A stretch of 43,529 bases of DNA from Deltaproteobacteria bacterium (GTDB lineage: Bacteria; Bdellovibrionota; Bdellovibrionia; Bdellovibrionales; JAMPXM01), in contig JAFLCB010000018.1 in NCBI GenBank assembly GCA_017302795.1, positions 1-43,529 of the forward strand, given 5' to 3'. The position numbers and the translations under genes are program-made. Every line of letters starts with the position of its first letter. Position 1 is the first letter of the stretch. The notes under the pieces are model-generated. The model ran no database searches. It saw nothing but the letters and a program-made list of their open reading frames with translations, and had not been told where the DNA came from. Shown here one piece after another: positions 17,112 to 25,344 of the stretch.

Positions 17112-17876
17112 TTGATGGAAAAGTCATATACGTTGCGTCCAGTCGCAGTTCGCCCAACCACAGCATCTGATGTGGTAGATTATATTATCTCTACGGCGCT
17201 GAAGTTGAAGGCGAGCGATATCCACCTCGCACCAAACTTTCCTACACCCGAATTGCCGGACCGTTATCTTTTGCGCTACCGAGTGAACGGAAAACTTCGA
17301 ATTGTACGAGCGATTTTTCTCACAAACATTTACAATGAGGTTATCGCTCGAATCAAAGTTCTTGCAGAGATGTCTCCCGATACCGGCGTGCCGGCCGACG
17401 GCCAGCTAGTCGTGACGACAGCACCACCGATGTCTAACAGTTCGAATAGCGGCATTGACGTTTCTGAAACTTTTGTTCTTCGAATCTCGACAATACCAAG
17501 CCAGGGTGTTGATGAACTCGTCATGCGAGTGCAGCGCAATGTTTTTAGCAAGCTCTCGATAGAACAACTACAGATGACCTCGGTTATGCGTGAACGATTA
17601 AGGAAAGTAATCCTACAAAAATCTGGATTGATCGTCTTAAATGGACCAGCTGGATCAGGAAAAACCACTACGATATACTCGATCATTAATTCTCTCGCGT
17701 CGCCGAAGAAAAAAATTATTACCGCCGAAGATCCCGTGGAAACACGACTTCCATACGTAAATCACACACAGGTAAACAGTAAGACAAGTTTCGCGCTCCT
17801 CAGCCGGGCTTTTATGCGCCAAGATGCGGATATAATTTTTTTAGGAGAAGTTCGCGACGAAGAGTCAGTGATCTAG
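17112..17876 (+). pseudogene. C-terminally truncated GspE/PilB-family secretion ATPase
   Basis: Encodes 254 aa (TTG at 17112 or ATG at 17115). It has the N2 domain with ASDIHLAPN, RYRVNGKL and VLAEMSPDTGVPADGQ, and Walker A GPAGSGKTTT (178-187). An Asp box AEDPVE follows at 205-210, with Walker B ADIIFLGEVRDEES (239-252) reading straight into TAG. Full family members continue with the His box (GHLVLSTLHT) and another 100-200 residues including, in GspE/PilB, a zinc site. None of this follows in any frame. The product would lack part of the ATPase core, so a nonfunctional remnant is most likely. Its downstream part seems deleted against the minus-strand remnant that begins about 45 bases later. 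Confidence 0.8.
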
Positions 17877-17921
17877 ACGCTTAACTACTTCACAATCCGT
17901 TATTGTCATGACCGGCCTGCC

Positions 17922-18190
17922 TCATTTTTTGCACCCATTAATGATATTGTTAAGCACGCCGTTCGGCTCAAGGATCCACAGATCGACTTTGCCATTCGGA
18001 AATTTTGCGACAATCACCCCTTTGAACGTATCTTTGCTCGCAACAGAGTCCGAGCAAACAGTCTTTAGGTCATCTTCAATGTACTCTACTGTCCGATACC
18101 TCGAATCTGTTCAACGTTCCGATTTTACTGAAATGAGTTTTCGACTCTACCACGATCTATGTACAAGCGGAAACTACTAAGGTAGTTTCA
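17922..18190 (-). pseudogene. Remnant of a small secreted-protein gene on the minus strand
   Basis: The space between the truncated ATPase and SelO has no intact gene, but the minus strand at 17922-18110 is open for 62 codons with a convincing protein pattern: TVEYIEDDLKTVCSDSVASK, then FKGVIVAKFPNGKVDLWILE and NNIINGCKK before TGA. Upstream, after a frame change near 18095, another frame reads IVVESKTHFSKIGTLNRFEV, preceded by TLVVSACT and a TAG. Together these suggest a small exported or lipid-linked protein with two cysteines that has suffered at least a frameshift and a nonsense change. No start codon survives. The family is not recognised. Confidence 0.5.
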
Positions 18191-18232
18191 AGACGTTAAC
18201 GAGTGGGCTGCCTTTTGATTTTGACTATTTGA

Positions 18233-19933
18233 ATGGCAAAGGAAAACTTCTTTATGGTCACGACGCTCGACGATCTTGCAAAGTTAGCACGCTACTCTTT
18301 TGTTGAGACTCTCAACTGTGATCCCGAAGCGAAGCCCAACGGAGCCGATCATTCACCAAGAGAAGTTTATTCCGGGCACTATGTAACTGTGAATCCGACG
18401 CCAATAAAAGACCCTGAATACGTCTGTCACAGCCGAAATCTGTTTCGTGAACTTGGCTTCGCTGAAGAACTGGCACAGTCAGCGGACTTTGTCAGGATAT
18501 TCTCTGGAGACCTCTCGCACGTTCCACAGCCGATGCGAAAACGCGGTTGGGCCTGCGGCTATGCTCTTTCCATTTACGGCAGGGAATATTACCAGCAGTG
18601 CCCTTTCCAAACCGGCAACGGCTACGGCGATGGTCGCGCGGTTTCCGTGTTCGAGGCCATCATCAACGGCCGCCCTTGGGAAATGCAGCTCAAAGGCGGC
18701 GGTGCTACACCGTACTGTCGAGGTGCTGACGGGCGGGCGGTTCTGCGCTCGAGCGTGAGAGAATTTCTGGCACAAGAACACATGCACGCACTTAGAGTAC
18801 CAACCTCACGATCTTTAAGTTTATATGTTTCCAAAACTGAGAAAGTAAAACGACCTTGGTATTCTCAGAATTCGGCCTCAGAGAATCCCGACATCCTGAC
18901 AGCGGAAGCCGTTGCGATTACGACAAGGGTCGCTTCGTCGTTTATCCGGATTGGTCAGCTTGAGCTTTTTGGTCGCCGTGCCCGGAAGAATGAACACCCA
19001 AAAGCAATGGATGAGCTCGAGAAAATAGTTTTGTTCTTAATCGATCGAGAGTACGGCGAAGTTATTGATAAGAAACTCGCTACTCCCGAAAAAGTTTTAT
19101 GTCTGGCGCGCAAGTTCATGGATCGGCTCACGTCGCTAGTGACGAACTGGATTCGAGTCGGCTACTGCCAGGGTAACTTTAATAGCGACAACTGCGCCGC
19201 CGGTGGCTTTACTCTCGATTATGGTCCGTTTGGCTTTTGTGATGTGTTTGATCCGGAATTTCAGCCATGGATCGGCGGCGGACATCACTATTCGTTTTTG
19301 AACCAACCGCTGGCAGCCGAGCGAAATTTTCACATGTTTTGCACTGCACTTCTGCCACTCTTAGTTTCTCATCAAGACTGCCAGCGACAGCTAGTGGAAA
19401 TTCAAGAAACCTTCGCCACAGTGATGCAAGATAAATTGAAAAAGATGTGGGCCGCAAAGCTTGGACTCACCAATTTTGAACCGGAATTGTTCGGCGAACT
19501 CGAAATGCTGATGGCGCAAACGCCAGTTGATTACATCATCTTCTTCCGCGAGCTTTCGATGTTACCTGAGGAAATTGGACCGCTTAAGAAAAGCTTTTAT
19601 AACAAAAACGACACTGAAAGAATGAACTCACGCTGGTCAAATTGGTTCACGAAGTGGAGAGTGTTGATTGATTCATCTCCCATCAGCTCGCATGATTTAT
19701 TGTCCGCCCAGATGAAACTCGTAAACCCAAAATATATTTTACGAGAGTGGTTTCTTGTGCCTGCGTATCAACAAGCAGCTGAGGGTAACTACTCTTTAAT
19801 TCGAGAGCTGAATGAAGTGATGACTGATCCGTATGCCGAGCAATCAGTGGATGTTGAGAAGAAATATTATAAGCTCAAGCCGACCGAGCTGTTTAATGTG
19901 GGCGGAGTCTCGCATTTTAGCTGCTCGTCTTGA
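18233..19933 (+). CDS. selO: SelO family protein adenylyltransferase (divergent)
   Basis: Encodes 566 aa. SelO is a pseudokinase that transfers AMP from ATP to protein hydroxyls and links to redox stress. The landmarks are present: [33 protein letters not shown] with the nucleotide-binding Lys154, [20 protein letters not shown], and the active-site Asp pair ten residues apart (Asp319 in NSDN and Asp329 in LDYGPFGF). The protein ends FSCSS, with Cys where eukaryotic SelO has selenocysteine. Oddities: the usual CHGVMNTDN is CQGNFNSDN, and the Cys that pairs with the C-terminal one in E. coli (FICNHSD) is replaced by FQPWIGG, with Cys336 nearby. An alternative start is Met8. It is transcribed alone, with decayed genes upstream. 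Confidence 0.93.
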   Translation: MAKENFFMVTTLDDLAKLARYSFVETLNCDPEAKPNGADHSPREVYSGHYVTVNPTPIKDPEYVCHSRNLFRELGFAEELAQSADFVRIFSGDLSHVPQPMRKRGWACGYALSIYGREYYQQCPFQTGNGYGDGRAVSVFEAIINGRPWEMQLKGGGATPYCRGADGRAVLRSSVREFLAQEHMHALRVPTSRSLSLYVSKTEKVKRPWYSQNSASENPDILTAEAVAITTRVASSFIRIGQLELFGRRARKNEHPKAMDELEKIVLFLIDREYGEVIDKKLATPEKVLCLARKFMDRLTSLVTNWIRVGYCQGNFNSDNCAAGGFTLDYGPFGFCDVFDPEFQPWIGGGHHYSFLNQPLAAERNFHMFCTALLPLLVSHQDCQRQLVEIQETFATVMQDKLKKMWAAKLGLTNFEPELFGELEMLMAQTPVDYIIFFRELSMLPEEIGPLKKSFYNKNDTERMNSRWSNWFTKWRVLIDSSPISSHDLLSAQMKLVNPKYILREWFLVPAYQQAAEGNYSLIRELNEVMTDPYAEQSVDVEKKYYKLKPTELFNVGGVSHFSCSS

Positions 19934-20166
19934 AGCCCTCTGCTGAGTAGAATGTAAGGACGGAGTTTCCTGCTTTGGGCGGAATGTCGCGATCGACGGC
20001 ATCGGCTTCCGTACTTGAGCTTCGCGAATGGGGAGTTGGATTCACCTCTAATCCGAAAGAAAATAATTAAAGTGGCACAAGTGAGAACTAGATGACGGTT
20101 TAATTGGCCTACTCTTCGCTTTGAGGCCAGGTCCAATATAATTGGATTTTGGAAATAAGATATTTT

Positions 20167-20869
20167 ATGTATTTAAGGAACTGCTTATCTTCGCTTTCGC
20201 TCGCTTTTCTTTCGTTCGCAGCGCTTACCGCGTGTCAGGTTTCGGACACATCACCGAGTGAGCCCAAGAGCAAGGCAAGGCAAGGCAAGGCAAGGCAAGG
20301 CAAGGGCTGAACCACAGATCAATGATGGCTGGGGAACTGTTTCTCTTCAAACACCAATGTTTTTACCAATGGAGAGAAAAAAAGACGGCAGTCGGTTGAT
20401 TCAGCCAAAGGGAAGGCCTATCAGCGCTAGTCGAATCTATGGCATCAGCCAACCGAATGAGCTGCCTTCGACACTCACATGCAAGAAGTTTGGATCTTTG
20501 CTAGCAAACCGCATCACGTTCATGGAACGAGACACGCTTGGGCACCGAACCAAAGAGGCCGCCTTTACTTTCGAGTCAGAAAACTTTCCGAGCGGTGCAG
20601 TTGATCTTGAAACCCACAAGGGCAACAGCCGCTTCAACGTGGTATATCAAGAAGGTACCATTCGATACTCTAGCCGTTGGGATCATACTGTCTGCAAATC
20701 GAATATAAGTATAACTACAAACGAGCGCGGAATCGAACAGCTTGTAGGCGAGATCGAATGTAAGAATTTGGTCGGAAATAGTACGGCGCTAGACGCTTCT
20801 CAAGGTGCGCTTGATGATCTCGACATCCGGGTGAATTTTAGATGCGATGTCGATGATCGCAGAATGTAG
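20167..20869 (+). CDS. Candidate phase-variable lipoprotein gene (currently out of frame)
   Basis: The ATG at 20167 opens a clear lipoprotein signal peptide (MYLRNCLSSLSLAFLSFAALTAC), but this frame runs through seven CAAGG units and stops at TGA 20308-20310 after 47 codons. The body (about 190 aa, with four cysteines in LTCKKF, TVCKSN, IECKNL and NFRCDV) is open in the next frame, which on its own has only a GTG at 20258 and no signal peptide. One extra unit or two fewer would fuse signal and body into one protein reading K-A-R-Q-G repeats between them. The gene is therefore either phase variable and OFF here, or a recent pseudogene. The mature fold is unknown. Nothing else is close on this strand. 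Confidence 0.7.
20271..20305 (+). repeat. Pentanucleotide tandem repeat (CAAGG)7
   Basis: Seven perfect contiguous copies of CAAGG (35 bp) occupy the junction of signal peptide and mature region of a lipoprotein gene. A five-base unit shifts the reading frame whenever its number changes, the classic contingency-locus arrangement. With seven copies the signal-peptide frame ends at 20308; eight or five copies would join it to the downstream body. Confidence 0.95.
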
Positions 20870-20974
20870 TGTGGCGACTTTCGATCGTGGAAATGAAGGA
20901 ATCAAACTTCACGCTGCGCGTTTTTCCTTGTGAAATGCGTATGCGACGGAGCCAACAAGCGGCTTGAGAGCCCT

Positions 20975-21298
20975 CTACTGCTGTTGGTTCCAGGTTCCAT
21001 TTATTTGTTTGAAGGTCATTCGCGTTTTAGTTGTTTGTCCTTCGCCAGAGGACTCTTGAGTCAGAATGACTTCGTTTTCCGAAACGGACTCGTATTTGTT
21101 TTTTACTGAATTTTCCACTCCACCAGCCGGTACGACTGGACTTCGAATCAATGAACCATCCATTTTTCTGAAGGTCAAAACATCATAGCCAAGCTCAAAC
21201 TCCACTCCATCAAATGCTGGCACCTGAAGATTGAAAACCGAAACGAATTTAGCGCTTTGACAATTTTGTGTGAAACGTTCGAGCGGGATGGTCAACAA
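20975..21298 (-). CDS. Small probably exported protein, start unclear
   Basis: Encodes 107 aa from a TTG start. The reading frame continues upstream as LSGFFVLSLLTIPLERF, a hydrophobic stretch that looks like a signal peptide, but back to the TAG near 21348 only TTG codons are available as starts. The mature part is beta-rich (KFVSVFNLQVPAFDGVEFEL, RMTFKQINGTWNQQQ) with one Cys and no family that I recognise. It may use a TTG start, or have lost its 5' end. It is transcribed toward the lipoprotein gene on the other strand. Confidence 0.5.
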   Translation of the reverse strand: MLTIPLERFTQNCQSAKFVSVFNLQVPAFDGVEFELGYDVLTFRKMDGSLIRSPVVPAGGVENSVKNKYESVSENEVILTQESSGEGQTTKTRMTFKQINGTWNQQQ

Positions 21299-21484
21299 AG
21301 ATAAAACGAAAAAGCCTGATAGCGACGGCGGCGCAGGCGGCGATTTCTAACGATCACACGCGGCGCTTGCTGCGCGACAATGAAGACCAACGACTCACAT
21401 ACATAGGAAGGATGGCTGGTCACACTGGGAAACCAGGCCTTCGTTTGCAACTGAAAAATAGCTGAAACGACTATTGAGTAACGA

Positions 21485-23674
21485 CTATTGAATTGTCGTG
21501 ACCGAAAGTACTTTTTGAAAGGCTCTTTCGTCGCCCAAGATGTCCTTCAAAATAGCCTCTTGCTCTTTCGAGCTCGCGATTCCAAGCGAACGACCCAACA
21601 AGATGGTCTCGACGATTTCCGCTTTGTTTCTGCTCTTTGCCGCGCCATCCAGACGATGAATATTTTCGGCGATAACACGATTCTCATAGTGGCTGTGTAC
21701 CCACTTGGCGAAAACTTCCTTCATCACGATCTGATTGATCTCTGGCCCCCCGCGCCCACTCGTACCACCGAAGCAGTCCGAGTTCGAGGCCTTGCCGCCT
21801 TTGCTGTCGGTTGTAATCTCTGTTTTGCAGCTAAAGTTCCAGCTCTGGGTTTGGGAAAACGGGGGCATTTTGTCGATCGCGTTTCCACGGTCGGTCATTG
21901 CTGCGCTGTAGGCTACATTGATAATGTTGTTGTAAAGATAGCGTTTGGTGGTCGCTGTGACCTCTATCATACTAGCAGGTATAGGCTCAGACTTTAGTGC
22001 TGGATTGGATAAATTTAACGCAGCTTGATTCTTCTTCCCCTCGTACCAGACCATCTGCTTGCCTGAACCGGCATCTTCAATACGAACCCGCTGCTCATAG
22101 TTCGTGCGTGCTGTTGTCTCGATGGCCGACGCCGTTTTATCAAAATTGGCGATAACACCCTGAAACTTGGCCCAAGCGGCCTCACCTGCGGCCTTTTGAC
22201 GGGCCGCTTCGATAGCAGGATCCTCGATCAGCATGGTGCGCTCTTCAATCTTTGTATTCGAAAGCCTGTTTGTGAATTCGTTCTTGGTCTGTTGAATCGA
22301 AACCTTGAAGCGAGCCGAAGCTTCATCGGCGATGCGAGCAATCGGAAAACGCTCGGAAATAGAATCAATCAACGTTGCGCGATTACGTCCTTCGACTTGT
22401 TCTTTGGTCGACTTATGCATTAGCCCATCGGGCTCGGAATGCGATAACAACTTGTAGTCGATGGCCGTTCCGTATTGCTTCGCAAGAGTAGTACGCGCCT
22501 TGCCGATTTGCGCTTGAACCGTCTTTCGATCCGCCGGAGAAATATTCTGACTGTACAACTGCTGAAGATGATAAAGCGCTGTCATCGGACGGCCATCATT
22601 CATCGCCTTGTCCGCAAGTTTCATGGACTGTTGAATCGCATCAGATGGAACGACTGGTCCGATGGCCCCGAACTCGCGCTCGAGAATACCGGTCATTCGA
22701 ACATAGCTCGCCGTCCGCAGATCATTGATGGCCCTCGCTTCAGCCGCCGAAACATAGTAGTGGACGGTCTTATTTAGTGCGCCGCTATCGACAACTCCGC
22801 GCAAAAATTTATGCGCGCGAACGGCATTTGCTGTTTTTGGGAGAGGTCCGCCATTGAGGTAAGCGGCGTATTCCTTGAGGAAGGGCCTCAACTCTGGCGA
22901 GTCCAGAAGCGAATTCAGTGTCATGGAATTCAGCGAAATAGTGCCAATACTATTGCTGAGGTAGTTACCGAATCCGGCATTCCGCTTCAGACAGAGATTC
23001 CACTTGTAATCGCCCATGTTGCCCGAACAATGAAAGGGCTCCATTATAAATCCACCCATCACCGGTATCACAGAGCTGCCTTTGGGCGAGATGGCATCCC
23101 AGGCGGTTCGATTGTCAAAGCTGCGCACAACACGTACGTTCTCAAGCCAAAGACGATGTGGGGCAATGACGGTGAAATCGCCGCTCAGCAAAGACAGGTT
23201 GGCCAACCGGGCTGCCTTAAAACTAACCCATTTGGCCGTTAGAAATGTTCCAAAGAGCTCTCCCTCAATAGAAATATCGGACCCTAGAATCGTTTCTTTC
23301 GCGTGTTCGCCGATAATCTCGTATTGCCCCTTACCCAAACGAATCACATCACCTGCTTTTGCAGTCCTTAAGACCTGAAGCAGCGTCGCAGGATTAAATG
23401 CAACCGATTTGCCCGCCCTAATGAGAGTTGCCTCGGTGCCCTTATCTTTCATTTTTTCCACTTGCCCCGCTACAGCTTTGTAGGGCGGCATCATGCTCTG
23501 CTCTTCTTGCCAAGAGGAGGCATGAAAATAGTTTTCTTGGTATGGATTCTTGCCTGAACTCACGCCGCCGGAGGAGACCCCGTCAGTCACACAGCTAGCT
23601 TGCACAAGAGCCAAGACGGAAGTTGAGACGAGAACGGCTGCCTGACGAAAGGATGTCTTTACATTGGTTTTCAT
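21485..23674 (-). CDS. Large lipoprotein with beta-helix-like segment (729 aa)
   Basis: The start is set at the ATG at 23674, which opens a lipoprotein signal peptide (KTSFRQAAVLVSTSVLALVQASC, lipobox QASC). An upstream start at 23791 would bury this signal. After a Gly/Ser linker, the first about 150 mature residues have pectin-lyase-like beta-helix features: LLQVLRTAKAGDVIRLGKGQ, DISIEGELFGTFLTAKWVSF and LANLSLLSGDFTVIAPHRLW. The central part is helical and TPR-like (AMNDGRPMTALYHLQQLY, TKEQVEGRNRATLIDSISER). The C-terminal part has a Cys pair in FSCKTEITT and NSDCFGGTSGRGG. No known enzyme family or catalytic set is visible. It is likely anchored in the outer membrane, and transcribed alone. 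Confidence 0.75.
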   Translation of the reverse strand: MKTNVKTSFRQAAVLVSTSVLALVQASCVTDGVSSGGVSSGKNPYQENYFHASSWQEEQSMMPPYKAVAGQVEKMKDKGTEATLIRAGKSVAFNPATLLQVLRTAKAGDVIRLGKGQYEIIGEHAKETILGSDISIEGELFGTFLTAKWVSFKAARLANLSLLSGDFTVIAPHRLWLENVRVVRSFDNRTAWDAISPKGSSVIPVMGGFIMEPFHCSGNMGDYKWNLCLKRNAGFGNYLSNSIGTISLNSMTLNSLLDSPELRPFLKEYAAYLNGGPLPKTANAVRAHKFLRGVVDSGALNKTVHYYVSAAEARAINDLRTASYVRMTGILEREFGAIGPVVPSDAIQQSMKLADKAMNDGRPMTALYHLQQLYSQNISPADRKTVQAQIGKARTTLAKQYGTAIDYKLLSHSEPDGLMHKSTKEQVEGRNRATLIDSISERFPIARIADEASARFKVSIQQTKNEFTNRLSNTKIEERTMLIEDPAIEAARQKAAGEAAWAKFQGVIANFDKTASAIETTARTNYEQRVRIEDAGSGKQMVWYEGKKNQAALNLSNPALKSEPIPASMIEVTATTKRYLYNNIINVAYSAAMTDRGNAIDKMPPFSQTQSWNFSCKTEITTDSKGGKASNSDCFGGTSGRGGPEINQIVMKEVFAKWVHSHYENRVIAENIHRLDGAAKSRNKAEIVETILLGRSLGIASSKEQEAILKDILGDERAFQKVLSVTTIQ

Positions 23675-23910
23675 ATGAACCAAGTATGCAAAAAATCGAA
23701 TTTGGACGTCAAACTTGTTGCTGTAGCCCCAAGAATCCCAATCTTTGATCTGGTTTTTGTCTGATAAGACAAGAGAACCCACAGCGGACACTTATGATGG
23801 AAAGCGATATCTTAATTTTGTTTTCGTCAATACCAGGGATAGCCAAAATTTTCCAGGAATCGTCGATGAGTAGCACATGACCGCGGCACGAAAGGTGATT
23901 GCCGAACAAC

Positions 23911-24033
23911 ATGCAGTTCAAGGCGATGGACTTAAACCTAGGATATGAACTTGTTGCGCTGCCACTTGTAGCTGCTGAAGAGCGAGCGCAGTTCGTCGCC
24001 ATGAATGCTAAAAAATTCTTAGCCCCGCCTTGA
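23911..24033 (+). pseudogene. Possible 3' remnant of a hydrolase-like gene
   Basis: The region 23675-24066 has no clear intact gene. One short plus-strand frame (40 codons) reads MQFKAMDLNLGYELVALPLV, then AAEERAQFVAMNAKKFLAPP and TGA. The ending LPLV..EER..F...NAKKFL is reminiscent of the C-terminal helix of amidohydrolase-type proteins, but only this end is visible, with no matching upstream segment in any frame. It could be a small independent ORF or the tail of a decayed gene. It lies 33 bases before the small membrane protein gene. Confidence 0.3.
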
Positions 24034-24066
24034 CAAGGAGCCAAGCGATCTCAGCTTTCAAAAAGA

Positions 24067-24342
24067 ATGCAATCAAGCTTCGCCCTTCGCTTAGGCACAA
24101 CCTTCTTCTTCGCAGTCATCGCGTTCGCGTTTCTGATTGCCGGAGAAAACCCGTCGAACATTAGCCTAACCTTTTTCTCGCTCACTTTATCAGCTTCTCT
24201 TCTGGTATCGCTCTTACCGCAGTTTGCGAATGGCCTTGACTATGCGGCCCTTGAATTGAGCCGCGCTAAAGCAGCGCTCTCATACCGCCTTGACGTCCCC
24301 CGCAAGGAATGGATTAAGCGCCACGATCCATATCTCATCTGA
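24067..24342 (+). CDS. Small membrane protein upstream of the YidC paralogue
   Basis: Encodes 91 aa. Two hydrophobic segments (about 8-26 and 32-52) form a helical hairpin with a short polar turn (GENPSN), followed by a basic, soluble tail of about 40 residues (ALELSRAKAALSYRLD, KEWIKRHDPYLI). No family is recognised. It lies 63 bases upstream of the YidC-like gene in the same direction, so the two are probably co-transcribed and may act together in membrane-protein insertion or assembly. The ATG follows a weak ribosome-binding region. Confidence 0.6.
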   Translation: MQSSFALRLGTTFFFAVIAFAFLIAGENPSNISLTFFSLTLSASLLVSLLPQFANGLDYAALELSRAKAALSYRLDVPRKEWIKRHDPYLI

Positions 24343-24405
24343 AATTCGTCGCCTTACGCGACCGTTTCTTACCTCAATTTTAATTCACGTCTCGGAGTTT
24401 CAACG

Positions 24406-24999
24406 ATGGATATTCTCGTGCAATTTGCGCAAAACGCATTCTATTTCAGTTACGCTCTTGTCCCAAACTGGGGCTTCGCGATCCTCTTATTCACGTTCGC
24501 AATTCGCCTCATCCTTTTTCCTCTGCAAATTTTCACCATGCGCGAACAAGCAAAAATCGCGCGTTTAAAACCAACACTCGACGCTCTCCAAGAACGGCAT
24601 CGAACCGAACCACGAAGGCTTCTTGAGGAACGAAGTTTAGTACTGAAGAATGCTGGCATTAGACCTTCGGTTTCGATGGTCGCGATGATGATTCAGCTTC
24701 CGATATTTTTCGCGGTCTACGAGGCGATCTCGACAAATTCTGCACTCGGTAGCTTTGGCTTCGCATGGCTTCCTAACCTCGCGCAGCACGACCCCCTCTT
24801 TATATTGCCCTTTATACTGGCGCTAACTGTTTGGTTTCAATCGCGATCGTCAAACGCTTCGCCTCAAGTTCCGAAGAGCTTTGCCTACGGATTGTCAGCG
24901 CTTAGCTTCTTCTTCATGGCCACCATGCCGGCCGGTGTCGCCCTTTACTCGGTCGCAAGTTCCGTTTTGCAGTTCGCCTCTCAGAAGATGATATCCTAA
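24406..24999 (+). CDS. Short YidC/Oxa1-family membrane insertase paralogue
   Basis: Encodes 197 aa, only the conserved insertase core. It has the first core helix with the groove arginine (WGFAILLFTFAIRLILFPLQ, Arg34) and a cytoplasmic charged helical hairpin (REQAKIARLKPTLDALQERH to SLVLKNAGIRP). Three more transmembrane segments follow, with IQLPIFFAVYEAI and MPAGVALYSVASSVLQFASQ. The large periplasmic domain of Gram-negative YidC and its first helix are absent. The family-typical LPAGLxLYW has Ser instead of Trp. A full-length YidC is expected elsewhere, so this is likely a specialised second copy, paired with the small membrane protein encoded just upstream. Confidence 0.88.
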   Translation: MDILVQFAQNAFYFSYALVPNWGFAILLFTFAIRLILFPLQIFTMREQAKIARLKPTLDALQERHRTEPRRLLEERSLVLKNAGIRPSVSMVAMMIQLPIFFAVYEAISTNSALGSFGFAWLPNLAQHDPLFILPFILALTVWFQSRSSNASPQVPKSFAYGLSALSFFFMATMPAGVALYSVASSVLQFASQKMIS

Positions 25000-25010
25000 G
25001 CGAATGTCGG

Positions 25011-25052
25011 AAAAAATCATCGTCGTGCATGGGGTCAGCAAGCACGACGATG
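25011..25052 (-). terminator. Rho-independent terminator on the minus strand
   Basis: A perfect 11-bp stem (CATCGTCGTGC at 25018-25028, GCACGACGATG at 25042-25052, 13-nt loop) is followed in the minus direction by ATTTTTT (25011-25017). This is a strong intrinsic terminator for transcripts arriving from the right, presumably from the exported-protein gene at 25345-26022. It sits 19 bases past the YidC stop on the other strand, where the A-run precedes the stem, so it should not work efficiently for that transcript. The region between it and 25345 holds an unassigned minus-strand frame of 61 codons (25038-25220) and a 15-bp tandem repeat. Confidence 0.75.
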
Positions 25053-25278
25053 AACGGAGAGAACGTAGTTAAGGGTTCCAGCCGTAGTAGCGGGCGTAGA
25101 CATCGTTTTGGACAGCGCGACTTCAGCGGGACGAGATTTATGAAGCTCATTTAGCTTCGCAATCTCAGAACATGCGGGTGCATGAAGTGATCTATTCGTG
25201 AAGAGCAAATGAAGTTCAAATTAAGTCGAGCAAGAAAACCGCCAAGTGTATCAATATCAAGCGCACTTAGCGGTCTGG

Positions 25279-25323
25279 TTCTAGCCTATGAAATTCTATC
25301 TACTGGAATTCTAGCTACTGAAA
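25279..25323. repeat. Imperfect 15-bp tandem repeat, three copies
   Basis: Three contiguous 15-base units (TTCTAGCCTATGAAA, TTCTATCTACTGGAA, TTCTAGCTACTGAAA) lie 21 bases past the stop codon of the minus-strand exported-protein gene. Units differ at two to four positions. No coding function is apparent. Confidence 0.7.
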
Positions 25324-25344
25324 TCGGACAAACTATTAATGTAC

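Noticed and set aside
17908-18180. 90-codon plus-strand frame after the truncated ATPase
   Set aside because: Its content looks like antisense noise; the opposite strand of the same stretch has a far better protein pattern.
19867-20136. 89-codon minus-strand frame overlapping the 3' end of selO
   Set aside because: Arg/Ser-rich, overlaps a well-supported gene, and shows no motif or ribosome site.
23709-24044. 111-codon minus-strand frame upstream of the 729-aa lipoprotein
   Set aside because: Cys/Ser-rich shadow with no ribosome site; it overlaps the start region of the lipoprotein frame.
25038-25220. Minus-strand frame of 61 codons (LHAPACSEIAKLNELHKSRP and onward) ending inside the terminator stem
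   Set aside because: It looks partly protein-like but has no suitable start and sits over the terminator of its own strand; kept only as a note.
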